Shown here in pieces: positions 1 through 8,796 of a stretch of 64,000 bases of DNA (the stretch's first letter is position 1; each line of letters begins with the position of its first letter). The notes beneath the pieces were generated by a model. It was not told the origin of the DNA. It made no database searches and saw only the letters and a list, made by a program, of their open reading frames with translations. The position numbers were made by a program, and so were the translations under genes. Origin of the DNA: Liquorilactobacillus mali KCTC 3596 = DSM 20444 (GTDB lineage: Bacteria > Bacillota > Bacilli > Lactobacillales > Lactobacillaceae); NCBI RefSeq assembly GCF_000260415.1, contig NZ_BACP01000002.1, positions 28,624 to 92,623 on the forward strand, given 5' to 3'.

Positions 1-375
1 ATTGTTGGTCGGGGTCATAACCTTAGGGAGCATTCGCAAGATGCGACTATGCACGCTGAGATATTGGCAATTCAAGAAGCAAATGCTTTTTGCAAAAGCT
101 GGCGCCTACCTGAAGCTCAACTGTTCGTGACGTTAGAGCCTTGCCCAATGTGCAGTGGTGCAATTCTTAATTCAAGAATTGAGCGTGTCTATTATGGAGC
201 GATGGATCCCAAAGCAGGGACAGTCGGATCGCTGATGAACTTGTTGGATGATAATAGATTTAATCATCAAGTAATTGTTGAAAAATGTTGCATGGAGGCT
301 GAATGCGGACAGCTGCTTAAGGATTTTTTTAGGAATATTAGACTAAAAAAGAAGAAATCAAAGCGAAAGGACTAG
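1..375 (+). CDS. tadA: tRNA-specific adenosine deaminase TadA (5' end missing)
   Basis: The gene is cut by the window edge: the reading frame is open from base 1, so the N-terminus lies outside. TadA deaminates A34 of tRNA-Arg(ACG) to inosine in the cytoplasm. The zinc deaminase signature is intact: an HAE triad at codons 18-20 of the visible part (zinc His and catalytic Glu) and a PCPMC motif about 30 codons later with both zinc cysteines. The C-terminus is lysine-rich, as often seen in this family. It is followed by the SRP RNA and dnaX, the arrangement known from Bacillus and lactobacilli, which supports TadA rather than cytidine or guanine deaminase. Confidence 0.93.
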   Translation: MVGRGHNLREHSQDATMHAEILAIQEANAFCKSWRLPEAQLFVTLEPCPMCSGAILNSRIERVYYGAMDPKAGTVGSLMNLLDDNRFNHQVIVEKCCMEAECGQLLKDFFRNIRLKKKKSKRKD

Positions 376-402
376 CATTTTTTCGATATTTCATGTATCA
401 TA

Positions 403-500
403 GAATATGCCGCAAGGCCTTGGGACAATGTTGTCCTTGTGAACCGTGTCAGGTCCGGAAGGAAGCAGCACTAAGCTCGGTTCGGCATGTGTCTCAAGTT
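403..500 (+). ncRNA. ffs: Signal recognition particle RNA, small bacterial type (4.5S-like)
   Basis: The apical SRP domain is unmistakable: the conserved loop GTCAGGTCCGGAAGGAAGCA starts near 448, flanked by complementary arms (TGTGAACCG on the left and CGGTTCGGCA on the right). The RNA binds Ffh and delivers nascent membrane proteins to FtsY. It lies between tadA and dnaX, the standard Firmicutes position, and is followed by a strong terminator. The exact 5' and 3' ends are estimated from the pairing and from typical small SRP RNA length (about 100 nt). A short reading frame crossing it is not coding. Confidence 0.92.
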
Positions 501-514
501 AATATGACATTTAT

Positions 515-546
515 CTCCCGACCGTCTTGTGGTCGGGAGTTTTTTA
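515..546 (+). terminator. Rho-independent terminator of the SRP RNA
   Basis: A perfect 9-bp GC-rich stem, CTCCCGACC / GGTCGGGAG, with a 7-nt loop is followed directly by a T run. Confidence 0.92.
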
Positions 547-571
547 AATTGCAAAAGATAGGAGTGTTAGC

Positions 572-2284
572 ATGGGATATCAGGCCCTATATCGTGTCTG
601 GCGACCGCAAAAATTTGTTGATTTAGTTGGTCAAAAGATGATAACGCAAACTTTACAAAATGCAATTATGACTCAGCAAACAAGTCATGCTTATCTTTTT
701 ACAGGGCCGCGTGGTACTGGTAAAACTTCGGCGGCAAAGATTTTTGCAAAAGCGATTAATTGTCATAACCAAAAGGATGGGGAACCTTGTAATGAGTGTG
801 CAACCTGTCGGGCAATCACTGAAGGACGATTAAATGATGTAATTGAAATTGATGCTGCATCTAATAATAGTGTAGATGAAATTCGTGATATCAGAGATAA
901 GGTCAAGTATGCTCCGACACAGGCCGATTACAAGGTATACATTATTGACGAAGTTCATATGCTTTCGACAGGGGCATTTAATGCATTACTGAAGACCCTT
1001 GAAGAGCCTCCTAGTAATGTAGTATTTATTCTGGCAACGACTGAGCCACACAAAATTCCAGCTACAATAATATCAAGAACTCAAAGGTTTGATTTTAAGA
1101 GAATCACTAATGACGATATTATTGCAAGAATGCAGTATATTTTAGCAGAAAAGAATTTCAAGTATGAAGAAAAAGCTTTGAGAGTCGTTGCAAAAGCATC
1201 TGCTGGTGGGATGAGAGATGCACTAAGTATTCTAGATCAAGTACTTTCTTTTGGGAATGATGTTGTAACGCTTGAAAATGCACTGCTTGTAACAGGCAGT
1301 GTCAAGCATGAGCAGCTTAATCTTTATCTCAAACTAGTTTTTGAGGGCGAAACGGCTCAAGCTTTGCAAGCCCTGCAAGAGATAATGTCTGAGGGAAAAG
1401 ATGCAAATCGCTTGGTAGAAGATGTTATCGATTATTGTAGGAACCTGCTGTTATATCAAGCTTCTCCAAGTATTGTCGAGCAAAATAGTTTGTTGGATAT
1501 AGATGATGATTTTAAAGGATTAGCAAGTAAGACGACAGTTCAATCATTATATGAAGCAATTGATATCTTAAATGAACAACAGCAAAATATGCGCTTTTCT
1601 ACACATTCAGACATCTATCTCGAAGTTTTAACTGTCAAATTGTCACAATTGGTAAATAAAGTGCAGACTAACAAGCAGGATAATGAAGAGCTATCGGATG
1701 CGTCTCAAGAAGAAATCACAAAATTAAAGTTACAAATTAAAGAATTAAAACAGGCTGTTAATAATCTACAAAAAGGTACGGTAAAGCGGGTTGAAACGGC
1801 AAAAGAAAAGAAAGTACCTGTAAGAAAGAAGAGCAATACAACAGTTGATTTAAAAAAGGTATATCCTATTCTTGCTGAGGCAACAAGAAGTGATTTGGTA
1901 AAATTAAAGGACATATGGCCAGATCTAATGAATATGTTATCAATTACTCAACGTGCTATTATGAATGTTAGTAAACCTGTAGCAGCTAGTGCAAAGGGTG
2001 TAATTGTTAGTTTTGATTATGATTTTTTGTATGAGAAAGCTGATGGAAACGATTCACTGAAAGATAGTTTAACTCAGGGGCTGGAACGGCTAATAGGGCA
2101 AGATTATAAACTGGTATTTATGCCCAAGGAAAAATGGCCTGAGATCAGGGAAAAATATCTTACAGAACATCGAGAAAATTCTGAAAAAGAATCAAAGCCT
2201 GATGTCGAAGAAAAAAAGAAACAACAGAAGATCCACAAATTACAGCTGCAAAGCAGTTTTTTGGTGAAGGCTTCAGTCAGATAG
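572..2284 (+). CDS. dnaX: DNA polymerase III subunits gamma/tau; 3' end appears frameshifted
   Basis: Clamp-loader ATPase of the replisome. ATG start with a GATAGGAG ribosome binding site. Visible: Walker A GPRGTGKT (residues 45-52), four zinc cysteines (64, 73, 76, 79), a Walker B DEVH box, then a charged tau-type C-terminal region. The last 20-25 residues in this frame do not look like DnaX. The -1 frame after the A7 run at 2211-2217 instead reads through ITAAKQFFGEGF to a stop at 2302-2304, just before the yaaK ribosome binding site; that is the expected lactobacillar DnaX end. So one A is missing (sequence error or mutation), or the A AAA AAG site at 2212-2218 is used for -1 frameshifting. 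A second in-phase A AAA AAG lies at 1852-1858. Confidence 0.95.
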   Translation: MGYQALYRVWRPQKFVDLVGQKMITQTLQNAIMTQQTSHAYLFTGPRGTGKTSAAKIFAKAINCHNQKDGEPCNECATCRAITEGRLNDVIEIDAASNNSVDEIRDIRDKVKYAPTQADYKVYIIDEVHMLSTGAFNALLKTLEEPPSNVVFILATTEPHKIPATIISRTQRFDFKRITNDDIIARMQYILAEKNFKYEEKALRVVAKASAGGMRDALSILDQVLSFGNDVVTLENALLVTGSVKHEQLNLYLKLVFEGETAQALQALQEIMSEGKDANRLVEDVIDYCRNLLLYQASPSIVEQNSLLDIDDDFKGLASKTTVQSLYEAIDILNEQQQNMRFSTHSDIYLEVLTVKLSQLVNKVQTNKQDNEELSDASQEEITKLKLQIKELKQAVNNLQKGTVKRVETAKEKKVPVRKKSNTTVDLKKVYPILAEATRSDLVKLKDIWPDLMNMLSITQRAIMNVSKPVAASAKGVIVSFDYDFLYEKADGNDSLKDSLTQGLERLIGQDYKLVFMPKEKWPEIREKYLTEHRENSEKESKPDVEEKKKQQKIHKLQLQSSFLVKASVR

Positions 2285-2318
2285 TTAAAATAAAAGAAGA
2301 TTAAGGAGAAGATTAATT

Positions 2319-2633
2319 ATGATGCGTGGAATGGGAAATATGCAAGGTATGATGAAACAAATGCAAAAGATGCAGAAGAATATGAAGAAAGAACAGGAAG
2401 AACTTGAGAAAAAAGAGTTTACTGGAAACTCAGCAAATGACTTAGTGGTTGTAACATTTGATGGGAAAAAGGAAATGAAAGATATTCAAATTAAACCTGA
2501 AGCCGTAGATCCTGATGATATTGATATGCTCCAAGATTTAGTAATAATGGCAGTGAATGACGCAATTACGAAGATCGACAAGCAGACTCAACAAACAATG
2601 GGTAAATACACACAAAATATTCCAGGATTTTAA
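2319..2633 (+). CDS. yaaK: YbaB/EbfC family nucleoid-associated protein
   Basis: Small DNA-binding protein of 104 residues encoded between dnaX and recR, as in most bacteria. The N-terminus is rich in Met, Gln and Lys and predicted to form the long helix of the family. It is followed by the conserved core, with [10 protein letters not shown] and a [12 protein letters not shown] segment. Members form dimers that bind DNA without strong sequence specificity; the exact role is not settled. The start is set by AAGGAGAAG at 2303-2311, eight bases upstream. If the proposed dnaX correction holds, dnaX stops inside this ribosome binding site, indicating translational coupling. Confidence 0.93.
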   Translation: MMRGMGNMQGMMKQMQKMQKNMKKEQEELEKKEFTGNSANDLVVVTFDGKKEMKDIQIKPEAVDPDDIDMLQDLVIMAVNDAITKIDKQTQQTMGKYTQNIPGF

Positions 2634-2663
2634 AATACAAACCAGGCAGAGAGGAATGTTAAT

Positions 2664-3263
2664 ATGCAATATCCAGAACCCATTGCCAAATTAATTGATA
2701 GTTACTTAAAATTACCTGGAATTGGGGAGAAAACTGCAACACGCTTAGCTTTCTTTACGATTGATATGCAAGAAGAGGATGTAACAGCTTTTGCACAATC
2801 ATTGATAACCGCAAAAAAGGATTTGCATTACTGCAGTATCTGCGGAAATATAACTGAAAGTGACCCATGTATTATCTGTGCTGATAAGCAGCGAGATCAG
2901 ACAAAAGTTATAGTTGTCGAACAGCCTAAAGATGTAATGTCGCTTGAAAGAATGCGCGAATATCATGGACTATATCATGTTTTGCATGGTGTTTTATCTC
3001 CTATGGAAGGCAAAGGACCAGAAGATATTAATATCACTGGTTTGGTCAGAAGACTGCAGAAAAATTCAGATTTGACAGAAGTAATTATTGCTACTAATGC
3101 AACTCCGGAAGGTGAAGCAACCGCAATGTACATTTCACGACTGATCAAGCCGGCACACATAAAGGTGACAAGATTGGCTCATGGATTAGCAGTAGGCAGT
3201 GATATTGAGTATGCAGATGAGATGACGCTGTTTAAAGCAATTGAAGGTCGGCAAGAAATTTAG
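2664..3263 (+). CDS. recR: Recombination mediator RecR
   Basis: Acts with RecF/RecO to load RecA on gapped DNA. The 199-residue protein has the usual layout: an N-terminal helix-hairpin-helix ([14 protein letters not shown]), a C4 zinc finger with CSIC and CIIC pairs near residues 57-72, then a Toprim domain ([12 protein letters not shown]) ending in the conserved [12 protein letters not shown] region. Length matches the family. It is the last of the dnaX-yaaK-recR unit, and its stop codon overlaps the ribosome binding site of yaaL. Confidence 0.97.
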   Translation: MQYPEPIAKLIDSYLKLPGIGEKTATRLAFFTIDMQEEDVTAFAQSLITAKKDLHYCSICGNITESDPCIICADKQRDQTKVIVVEQPKDVMSLERMREYHGLYHVLHGVLSPMEGKGPEDINITGLVRRLQKNSDLTEVIIATNATPEGEATAMYISRLIKPAHIKVTRLAHGLAVGSDIEYADEMTLFKAIEGRQEI

Positions 3264-3277
3264 GGAGGATGATTGAG

Positions 3278-3517
3278 ATGCTTGGCAGGAAGAAACAAAA
3301 ATTGAGAAAAGAATATGATGAAAAACTGCTTGATACGATTGATTTATCAGCCGCTCAATGGGAGCACGCTAAGCAGACTCAAAGGGCGGTCAGAGAAGAA
3401 GACAGCGAGTTGATTGCTCAAACCATGCTTGAAGGTGCGAAATACGCATTTTTATATGCGGAAGCGCGCAGGAGGAAAGTTCATGGTCATATGCAGTCTT
3501 CAATAATTGAACATTAA
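3278..3517 (+). CDS. yaaL: YaaL/DUF2508 family protein
   Basis: Short (79 residues), highly charged, predicted mostly helical protein of unknown function, found next to recR in Bacillus and lactobacilli. The start at 3278 is preferred: GGGAGG at 3263-3268 directly abuts an upstream in-frame ATG (3269) but lies nine bases from this one. Conserved-looking features are the N-terminal KKQKLRKEYDE and the C-terminal ARRRKVHG. Nothing in the sequence indicates enzymatic activity. Confidence 0.85.
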   Translation: MLGRKKQKLRKEYDEKLLDTIDLSAAQWEHAKQTQRAVREEDSELIAQTMLEGAKYAFLYAEARRRKVHGHMQSSIIEH

Positions 3518-3596
3518 GTTTTGAGTTAAGATTGTTAGACAGCTAGGGATTAGTAAAGTAAAATAGAACTATGAGTAAGTTAGTGAGGTCAAGTGT

Positions 3597-4235
3597 GTGA
3601 GTGGAAAATTTGTAACTTTTGAAGGTCCAGAAGGCTCTGGGAAAACTAGTGTTTTGAAGGGAATAGTTAGCCTGTTAAAGGAGAATAACAAGGAATATCT
3701 ATTAACGAGAGAACCTGGGGGCAATCGAATATCTGAAGAGATTCGTAATATAATTTTAGATACAAGATTGGTCGAAATGGATGCACGAACTGAGGCGTTA
3801 CTTTATGCGGCAGCGCGAAGACAGCATTTAATTGAAAGTGTTTTACCAGCTTTAAAACAGGGAAAATTAGTTCTTTGTGATCGCTATGTAGATAGTTCAG
3901 TCGTTTATCAGGGAGCCGGACGGGGCTTGGGTGAAGAAGAAGTCTTGCAAATGAATCTTTTTGCCACAGAAGGACTTACTCCAGATTTTACTTTTTATTT
4001 TGATTTATTACCGGAAATTGGATTGAATCGTATTAAAAAGCACAGGCAAAATGAAATAAACCGACTTGATGAAGAGTCTTTGGATTTCCATAACACTGTG
4101 CATGATGCCTACTTAAAACTTGCGCATGATAATCCTGAACGGATCATTGTGATCGATGCTTCTCTTCCTTTGAGCGAAGTTATCAAGCTCACGGTTAATC
4201 AAATGAAAATAAAATTACCAGATCTTTTCAAATAA
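3597..4235 (+). CDS. tmk: Thymidylate kinase
   Basis: Phosphorylates dTMP to dTDP. The P-loop GPEGSGKT is at residues 10-17, a DRYVDSS motif follows (DR of the thymidylate-kinase signature), and a lid segment is near residues 140-150. Length 212 is typical. The start is GTG at 3597, set by GAGG at 3585-3588, eight bases upstream. The gap after yaaL (about 80 bases) may hold a promoter, but I see no clear one. It is followed closely by darA and holB. Confidence 0.96.
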   Translation: MSGKFVTFEGPEGSGKTSVLKGIVSLLKENNKEYLLTREPGGNRISEEIRNIILDTRLVEMDARTEALLYAAARRQHLIESVLPALKQGKLVLCDRYVDSSVVYQGAGRGLGEEEVLQMNLFATEGLTPDFTFYFDLLPEIGLNRIKKHRQNEINRLDEESLDFHNTVHDAYLKLAHDNPERIIVIDASLPLSEVIKLTVNQMKIKLPDLFK

Positions 4236-4260
4236 GGATTCAAAGATGGAGGAAAAGAAA

Positions 4261-4590
4261 ATGAAAATGATCATTGCGATTGTCCAAGACAAAGATAGTA
4301 ATCGGTTAAGTAATTTGTTTATAGAATCTAATATTCGTGCAACAAAATTATCAACAACTGGTGGTTTTCTAAAATCAGGTAATACAACATTTATGATTGG
4401 GATTGAAGAAGAACGGATTGAAGAAGTGCTAGATCTTATTCGTGAAACGTCTAGAACACGTAAACAATTTATGACACCTCCAATTAATTTGGATGCTTCA
4501 ATGGATTCGTCCGCTGCTTATCCAGTAGAGGTTCAAGTTGGAGGAGCGACTGTCTTCGTGTTACCAATCGATTCCTTCCAACAATTTTAG
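4261..4590 (+). CDS. darA: Cyclic-di-AMP receptor, PII-like (DarA/PstA family)
   Basis: Homologue of B. subtilis DarA (YaaQ) and L. monocytogenes/S. aureus PstA, trimeric PII-like proteins that bind cyclic-di-AMP. The family core is visible: MIIAIVQDKD at the start, TKLSTTGGFLKSGNTTFMIG (about residues 29-48), and the C-terminal VQVGGATVFVLP strand. The start at 4261 is chosen because GGAGG at 4248-4252 lies eight bases upstream. An upstream in-frame ATG at 4246 overlaps that site and would add a non-conserved leader. Its output target is unknown. The window also has a KimA-type potassium importer, a family tied to c-di-AMP in other species. Confidence 0.94.
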   Translation: MKMIIAIVQDKDSNRLSNLFIESNIRATKLSTTGGFLKSGNTTFMIGIEEERIEEVLDLIRETSRTRKQFMTPPINLDASMDSSAAYPVEVQVGGATVFVLPIDSFQQF

Positions 4591-4601
4591 GTTTGTAAGT
4601 T

Positions 4602-5597
4602 ATGAGTGATAATAATGAAATACGGAAGCAGCAAACAGTTTTAACTGATTATTTTGCTAATATGATAGACCAGGGTCATCTAGCGCATGCATATTTACTA
4701 ACTGGTCCAAAAGGAATAGGTAAGCGCGCACTTGCATTATGGATTACTCAGGGAATTTTCTGCAAAAATAAGATTGCGGGTAACCCATGTTTGGATTGTG
4801 AAGAATGCAGGAGAATTGAGAGTGGCAATCATCCTGATGTAGTTCATGTTGTACCTGATGGTTTGTCGATAAAAGTCGATCAAATTCGTTTTTTGAAGTC
4901 AGAGTTTAGTAAAAGCGGGGTTGAAGGCAATCGGAAGGCCTTTATTATTGAAGATGCTGATAAGATGACGATAAGTGCTGCTAACAGTCTGTTGAAGTTT
5001 CTCGAGGAGCCCAGTGGTGATGTTGTTGCTTTTTTACTGACAGAAACAGTCAATCGAATTTTACCAACAATAGTTTCACGCTGCCAACTGTTCGAACTTG
5101 CGAAACCTTCTAGTGCCCAGTTGATTGCAATGTTAAAGAAAAAAGGAATTACGACGGATAAGGCAGTTATTTTAGGTAATTTGACAGATAGTTTGGCTGA
5201 ATCTGAAAAAATAGCAGCAAATGAAAATTTTGATAAACTTGTCCGGAATATATGTGTGTGGTATTTACATATTTTACAAGAGGACGCAAGGTGTTTTGTG
5301 GAAGTTCAAATGAGCTTATTGCCCCTAATAAATAACAAAGATGATGAAGTTATCTTGTTGAATTTAATAATCTTACTTGTTAAAAATTCAATATCTGTAT
5401 ATTATGGTAAGAAGGATAATATTTTTGTGAAATTTCAAGCAGAGTTCACAGGATTAATAGAAAGATTGACCGCCGACAAAATTACGCAAGCTGTTGAACT
5501 AGTTCTAGAGACAAGAAAAAAGTTGGCAGTAAATGTCTCGTTCCAGAATGTTATTGAAGCATTGACGATTGATTTGAGTCAGTGTTACCACGTATAG
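4602..5597 (+). CDS. holB: DNA polymerase III subunit delta'
   Basis: Clamp-loader subunit related to DnaX. P-loop GPKGIGKRA is near residues 34-42, followed by four cysteines of a zinc module (CKNK...CLDCEEC) and the DADKMT / SLLKFLEEP segment that matches the family's Walker B region. The 331-residue length is normal. It ends 14 bases before the TTG start of yabA. Position after tmk-darA and before yabA is the conserved Firmicutes order. Confidence 0.95.
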   Translation: MSDNNEIRKQQTVLTDYFANMIDQGHLAHAYLLTGPKGIGKRALALWITQGIFCKNKIAGNPCLDCEECRRIESGNHPDVVHVVPDGLSIKVDQIRFLKSEFSKSGVEGNRKAFIIEDADKMTISAANSLLKFLEEPSGDVVAFLLTETVNRILPTIVSRCQLFELAKPSSAQLIAMLKKKGITTDKAVILGNLTDSLAESEKIAANENFDKLVRNICVWYLHILQEDARCFVEVQMSLLPLINNKDDEVILLNLIILLVKNSISVYYGKKDNIFVKFQAEFTGLIERLTADKITQAVELVLETRKKLAVNVSFQNVIEALTIDLSQCYHV

Positions 5598-5611
5598 ATG
5601 AAGGTGATTTT

Positions 5612-5956
5612 TTGAACAAGCGGGAATTATACGATGGATTCTCCGATTTGGGTGCAGAAGCTCAGAAGATGATTGAAAAAATCGAGCTCATAAAGTCAGA
5701 GATGACAAAAGTTATTGAAAAAAATGCAGAATTAGAGATTGAGAATCAGCATTTGCGAGCTCACCTTAAAGAATTAGAAGAACAAAAACAATCTGATGAA
5801 CAAGGCGGATTGTCTAAATCACGCAAAAATTTGGAGATGTTGTACGAGGAAGGTTTCCATGTGTGCAATGTTGATAGTATGTATGGAACAAGACGAATTA
5901 ACGATGAACCTTGTGTCTTCTGCCAGGATGTAATTTATGGGGAGAGACGACAATGA
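5612..5956 (+). CDS. yabA: Replication initiation control protein YabA
   Basis: Negative regulator of DnaA-dependent initiation, tethered to the clamp DnaN in B. subtilis. The 114-residue protein has an N-terminal leucine-zipper-like coiled coil (about residues 10-60) and a C-terminal zinc domain containing HVC and CVFC. Start is TTG at 5612, six bases after AAGGTG. The first ATG-like upstream start would fall inside holB without a ribosome binding site. Its stop overlaps the rsmI start (ATGA), so the two are translationally coupled. Confidence 0.92.
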   Translation: MNKRELYDGFSDLGAEAQKMIEKIELIKSEMTKVIEKNAELEIENQHLRAHLKELEEQKQSDEQGGLSKSRKNLEMLYEEGFHVCNVDSMYGTRRINDEPCVFCQDVIYGERRQ

Positions 5957-6846
5957 CATTAAAGAAGATGAGCAGTTATCGGCGAGAAGATCGATTGGGC
6001 GTACTTTACTTGGTGCCGACACCGATAGGCAATTTGGGAGATATGACGTATAGAGCAGTCGGTGTGCTTAAAGAAGTTGACCTAATTGCAGCAGAAGATA
6101 CGCGCAATACTCAAAAATTATTGAATCATTTTGAAATAAAGACACCTCAGATTAGTTTTCATGAACACAACACACAGGCAAGAATTCCACAGCTAATAAA
6201 GAAATTAACCGAAGGAATTAATATTGCGCAAGTTAGTGATGCAGGGACGCCTTCAATTAGTGATCCTGGGCACGAATTGGTTGTGGCATGTGTTGAAGCA
6301 GGTATTTCAGTCATTCCATTACCTGGGGCAAATGCCGGATTGAGTGCATTGATAGCTTCAGGATTGAATCCTCAGCCTTTTACATTCATTGGTTTTATTT
6401 CAAGGCGAAAAAAAGAAAAAGAAGAACAGCTGAAGTTTCTTGCTAAGAAACAAGAAACACTAATTTTTTACGAAGCACCACACCGCCTGAAAAAAACATT
6501 GGAGTCCTTTCAGGCTTTTTTTGGTGGAACAAGGAAAATTGTTCTGTGTAGGGAACTTACCAAAAGATATGAAGAATTTATCAGAGGAACAGTTGCTGAA
6601 GCACTTGAATGGGCCAAAGAAGAGCAGGTACGTGGTGAATTTTGTATCATTCTGGAAGGTAATCCAGATAGTTCTTCAGAAGAAGATAATGCAGAGACGG
6701 AGAATGTCTTACCATTAGAAGAACAAGTTGATAATTTGATTAACAAGGAAAATTATCGACCAAATGATGCAATTAAAGAAGTTGCAAAGAAAAACAATTT
6801 AAAAAAGCAAGTAGTTTACAATATTTTTCATCATATTGATGTGTAG
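5953..6846 (+). CDS. rsmI: 16S rRNA (cytidine-1402-2'-O)-methyltransferase
   Basis: SAM-dependent methyltransferase that modifies C1402 in the decoding centre of 16S rRNA. Tetrapyrrole-methylase fold motifs are clear: VPTPIGNLGDMTYRA near the N-terminus, AAEDTRNTQKLL, SDAGTPSISDPG, and the PLPGANAGLSALIASG loop. About 297 residues, the normal size. The start at 5953 overlaps the yabA stop, with GGGGAGAG just upstream. The long alternative start inside yabA lacks a site. Confidence 0.96.
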   Translation: MTLKKMSSYRREDRLGVLYLVPTPIGNLGDMTYRAVGVLKEVDLIAAEDTRNTQKLLNHFEIKTPQISFHEHNTQARIPQLIKKLTEGINIAQVSDAGTPSISDPGHELVVACVEAGISVIPLPGANAGLSALIASGLNPQPFTFIGFISRRKKEKEEQLKFLAKKQETLIFYEAPHRLKKTLESFQAFFGGTRKIVLCRELTKRYEEFIRGTVAEALEWAKEEQVRGEFCIILEGNPDSSSEEDNAETENVLPLEEQVDNLINKENYRPNDAIKEVAKKNNLKKQVVYNIFHHIDV

Positions 6847-6862
6847 GAAAGACGGCGGTTTT

Positions 6863-7606
6863 TTGAAAGAAAATATTTTTAGCGAGTCCCACAAAATTTT
6901 GTTTTACGAGACTGATCGTACTAAAAAGACAACGATAGGGATGCTGGTTAATATCTTGATGTTGGCTTCACAAGACCAAAGCATTCAATTAGGTTTAACT
7001 GAAGAAAAGTTAAATGAAAGAGGATATGGCTGGGTAATTACACAGCATGTCTTGAAGGTTGAAAGATTACCCATTTTTGGTGAAAATATTAAGATATGTA
7101 CCAAGGCGGATTCATATAATCGATATTTTTGTTATCGTGATTTTTGGATCGAAGATGAAGAAGGCAAGATTATTGTGAAAATGCATAGTATATTTGTACT
7201 GATGGATCACAAGAAAAGAAAGATTGCACGGTTGCTTCCAGAATTCATCGAGCCATATGAAAGTGAATATACCAATAAGATCGAACGTGTGGCTGATCCT
7301 AAGGGTGATCCTAAAAGTCGATTGGTTTCAGAAAAAAATTACCGAGTACGTTTTATGGATATCGATTCAAATCAGCATGTTAATAATGTCCATTATTTTG
7401 ATTGGATGATAGATGGTTTAACTGAGGAGTTCTTGTTAACACATACGCTTGCAGAAATGAATATTAAATATAAGCGTGAAGTGCATTATGGTGAAATGGT
7501 TAACAGTGAAACAAGGATGGCAGAAAATCAGTTGGTAACATACCATTTAATTAAAGCTGGTGAAGAAGAGAGCTGTTATGCTTGTTGTACGTGGAGATCT
7601 AAATAA
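6863..7606 (+). CDS. Acyl-ACP thioesterase (FatA/FatB-like)
   Basis: Hydrolyses acyl-ACP to release fatty acids; a cytoplasmic double hot-dog protein. The N-terminal hot-dog is about residues 1-130, and the second contains the family signature DIDSNQHVNNVHY (about residues 165-177) with the catalytic Asn/His. The start is ambiguous. TTG at 6863 follows AGGAAAG at a good distance and gives a 247-residue protein typical of lactobacilli; ATG at 6836 or 6839 would overlap rsmI and has no ribosome binding site. It is the last gene of the run and is followed by a hairpin shared with the opposing asparaginase gene. Confidence 0.9.
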   Translation: MKENIFSESHKILFYETDRTKKTTIGMLVNILMLASQDQSIQLGLTEEKLNERGYGWVITQHVLKVERLPIFGENIKICTKADSYNRYFCYRDFWIEDEEGKIIVKMHSIFVLMDHKKRKIARLLPEFIEPYESEYTNKIERVADPKGDPKSRLVSEKNYRVRFMDIDSNQHVNNVHYFDWMIDGLTEEFLLTHTLAEMNIKYKREVHYGEMVNSETRMAENQLVTYHLIKAGEEESCYACCTWRSK

Positions 7607-7640
7607 TATCAACATAGAGAAATTCTGTCTTTAAAAATAA

Positions 7641-7697
7641 AAAGTATTAGTATGAAGGGCAAAATCAGCATTTTACCTAGCATACTAATACTTTTTT
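7641..7697. terminator. Bidirectional terminator between converging genes
   Basis: The 14-base arms AAAGTATTAGTATG (7641-7654) and its complement (7681-7694) flank a 26-nt loop, with T runs available on both strands. It separates the thioesterase gene from the converging asparaginase gene. Confidence 0.8.
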
Positions 7698-7732
7698 GTA
7701 ATAAATTTATTTTTAGCAGAAAAGTTTTGCAT

Positions 7733-8707
7733 TTATGAAACAGCATCACTTAAAAAGTCAGTTAGTTCAGTAGTTGATAGATTAGCGCTGAGACCAACTA
7801 ATAATTTAATGCGAGCCTTTTGTCCATTTAAACCATGACAGAATGTGATTCCCAAGTTGCTTAATTGGATTCCACCGCCATTATATGAATAGACTTCTTG
7901 AGCAATTCCGTTGAAACAGCGTGATACTAACACAATCGGTATTTTACGAGCAAGTAATTTCTTGATTGCAGGAAGAACGCGTGGAGGCAGGTTACCGGCA
8001 CCCAAAGCCTCGATTACAATTCCATTTGTTTCTTCATTATCCATAAACTCCAGTATTTCTGGATCCATCCCAGCGTAAGCCTTTATGAGATAGACATGAT
8101 TTACAACATGCTCAATTGGATGATAATCATTGAGCAACAACTGCTCATAGAAGAGAACACGATTTTTAGTCACTAGTCCAATTGGACCGAATGTGGGTGT
8201 GCGGAAAGTTGCGACATTAGTAGTATGAGTCTTTGTAACATAACGGGCAGTGTGGATCTCGTCATTCATTACAACCAAGACACCTTTATTTTTTGCTTCG
8301 TCACTTGCTGCAGTTTGAATTGCAGTTTGAAAATTATGAAGTCCGTCAGATCCAATTTCATTTGCAGAACGCATTGCGCCTGTCACAACTACAGGAAAGT
8401 CGTTTGGAACAGTCAGATCAAGAAAATATGCGGTTTCTTCAAGTGTATCTGTTCCGTGTGTAACGACAACACCATCAATGTTTTCGGATGCAGCCTGCAG
8501 TATTCTTTTTTCTAGTATTAGCATTTCAGCAGGACCAATATGAGGAGAGGGTAGATTAAACACATCCTCTGTAATCAGATTGAGTTTACCAATAAAGGGA
8601 TTTTTAAATGTATCTAGTGGATTAGCACTATTAGGAGCAACACCACCATCTTCATTTTGTGACATTGCAATCGTACCACCAGTATGTAATATGAGTATTG
8701 TTTTCAT
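7733..8707 (-). CDS. ansA: L-asparaginase (bacterial type I/II family)
   Basis: Hydrolyses asparagine to aspartate and ammonia. Both catalytic threonine motifs are present: HTGGTIAM near residue 10 and VVTHGTDTLEETA near residue 85, with a conserved Lys region later. No signal peptide, so cytoplasmic. The start at 8707 is set by AGGAGG about nine bases upstream; the upstream extension to 8776 lacks one. A TATAAT-like -10 lies about 40 bases upstream on the same strand. Single-gene unit, ending at the terminator shared with the thioesterase gene. Confidence 0.94.
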   Translation of the reverse strand: MKTILILHTGGTIAMSQNEDGGVAPNSANPLDTFKNPFIGKLNLITEDVFNLPSPHIGPAEMLILEKRILQAASENIDGVVVTHGTDTLEETAYFLDLTVPNDFPVVVTGAMRSANEIGSDGLHNFQTAIQTAASDEAKNKGVLVVMNDEIHTARYVTKTHTTNVATFRTPTFGPIGLVTKNRVLFYEQLLLNDYHPIEHVVNHVYLIKAYAGMDPEILEFMDNEETNGIVIEALGAGNLPPRVLPAIKKLLARKIPIVLVSRCFNGIAQEVYSYNGGGIQLSNLGITFCHGLNGQKARIKLLVGLSANLSTTELTDFLSDAVS

Positions 8708-8796
8708 TACCGGAGACCTCCTATAAGAATTAACTTTTCTATTATATACACTTAGTGAATTAAATGCTAGCTGCAAAAATAATTTAAGATAGTTGC

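Noticed and set aside
393..626. 77-residue frame across the SRP RNA
   Set aside because: It overlaps the SRP RNA core, its terminator and the dnaX start; no ribosome binding site.
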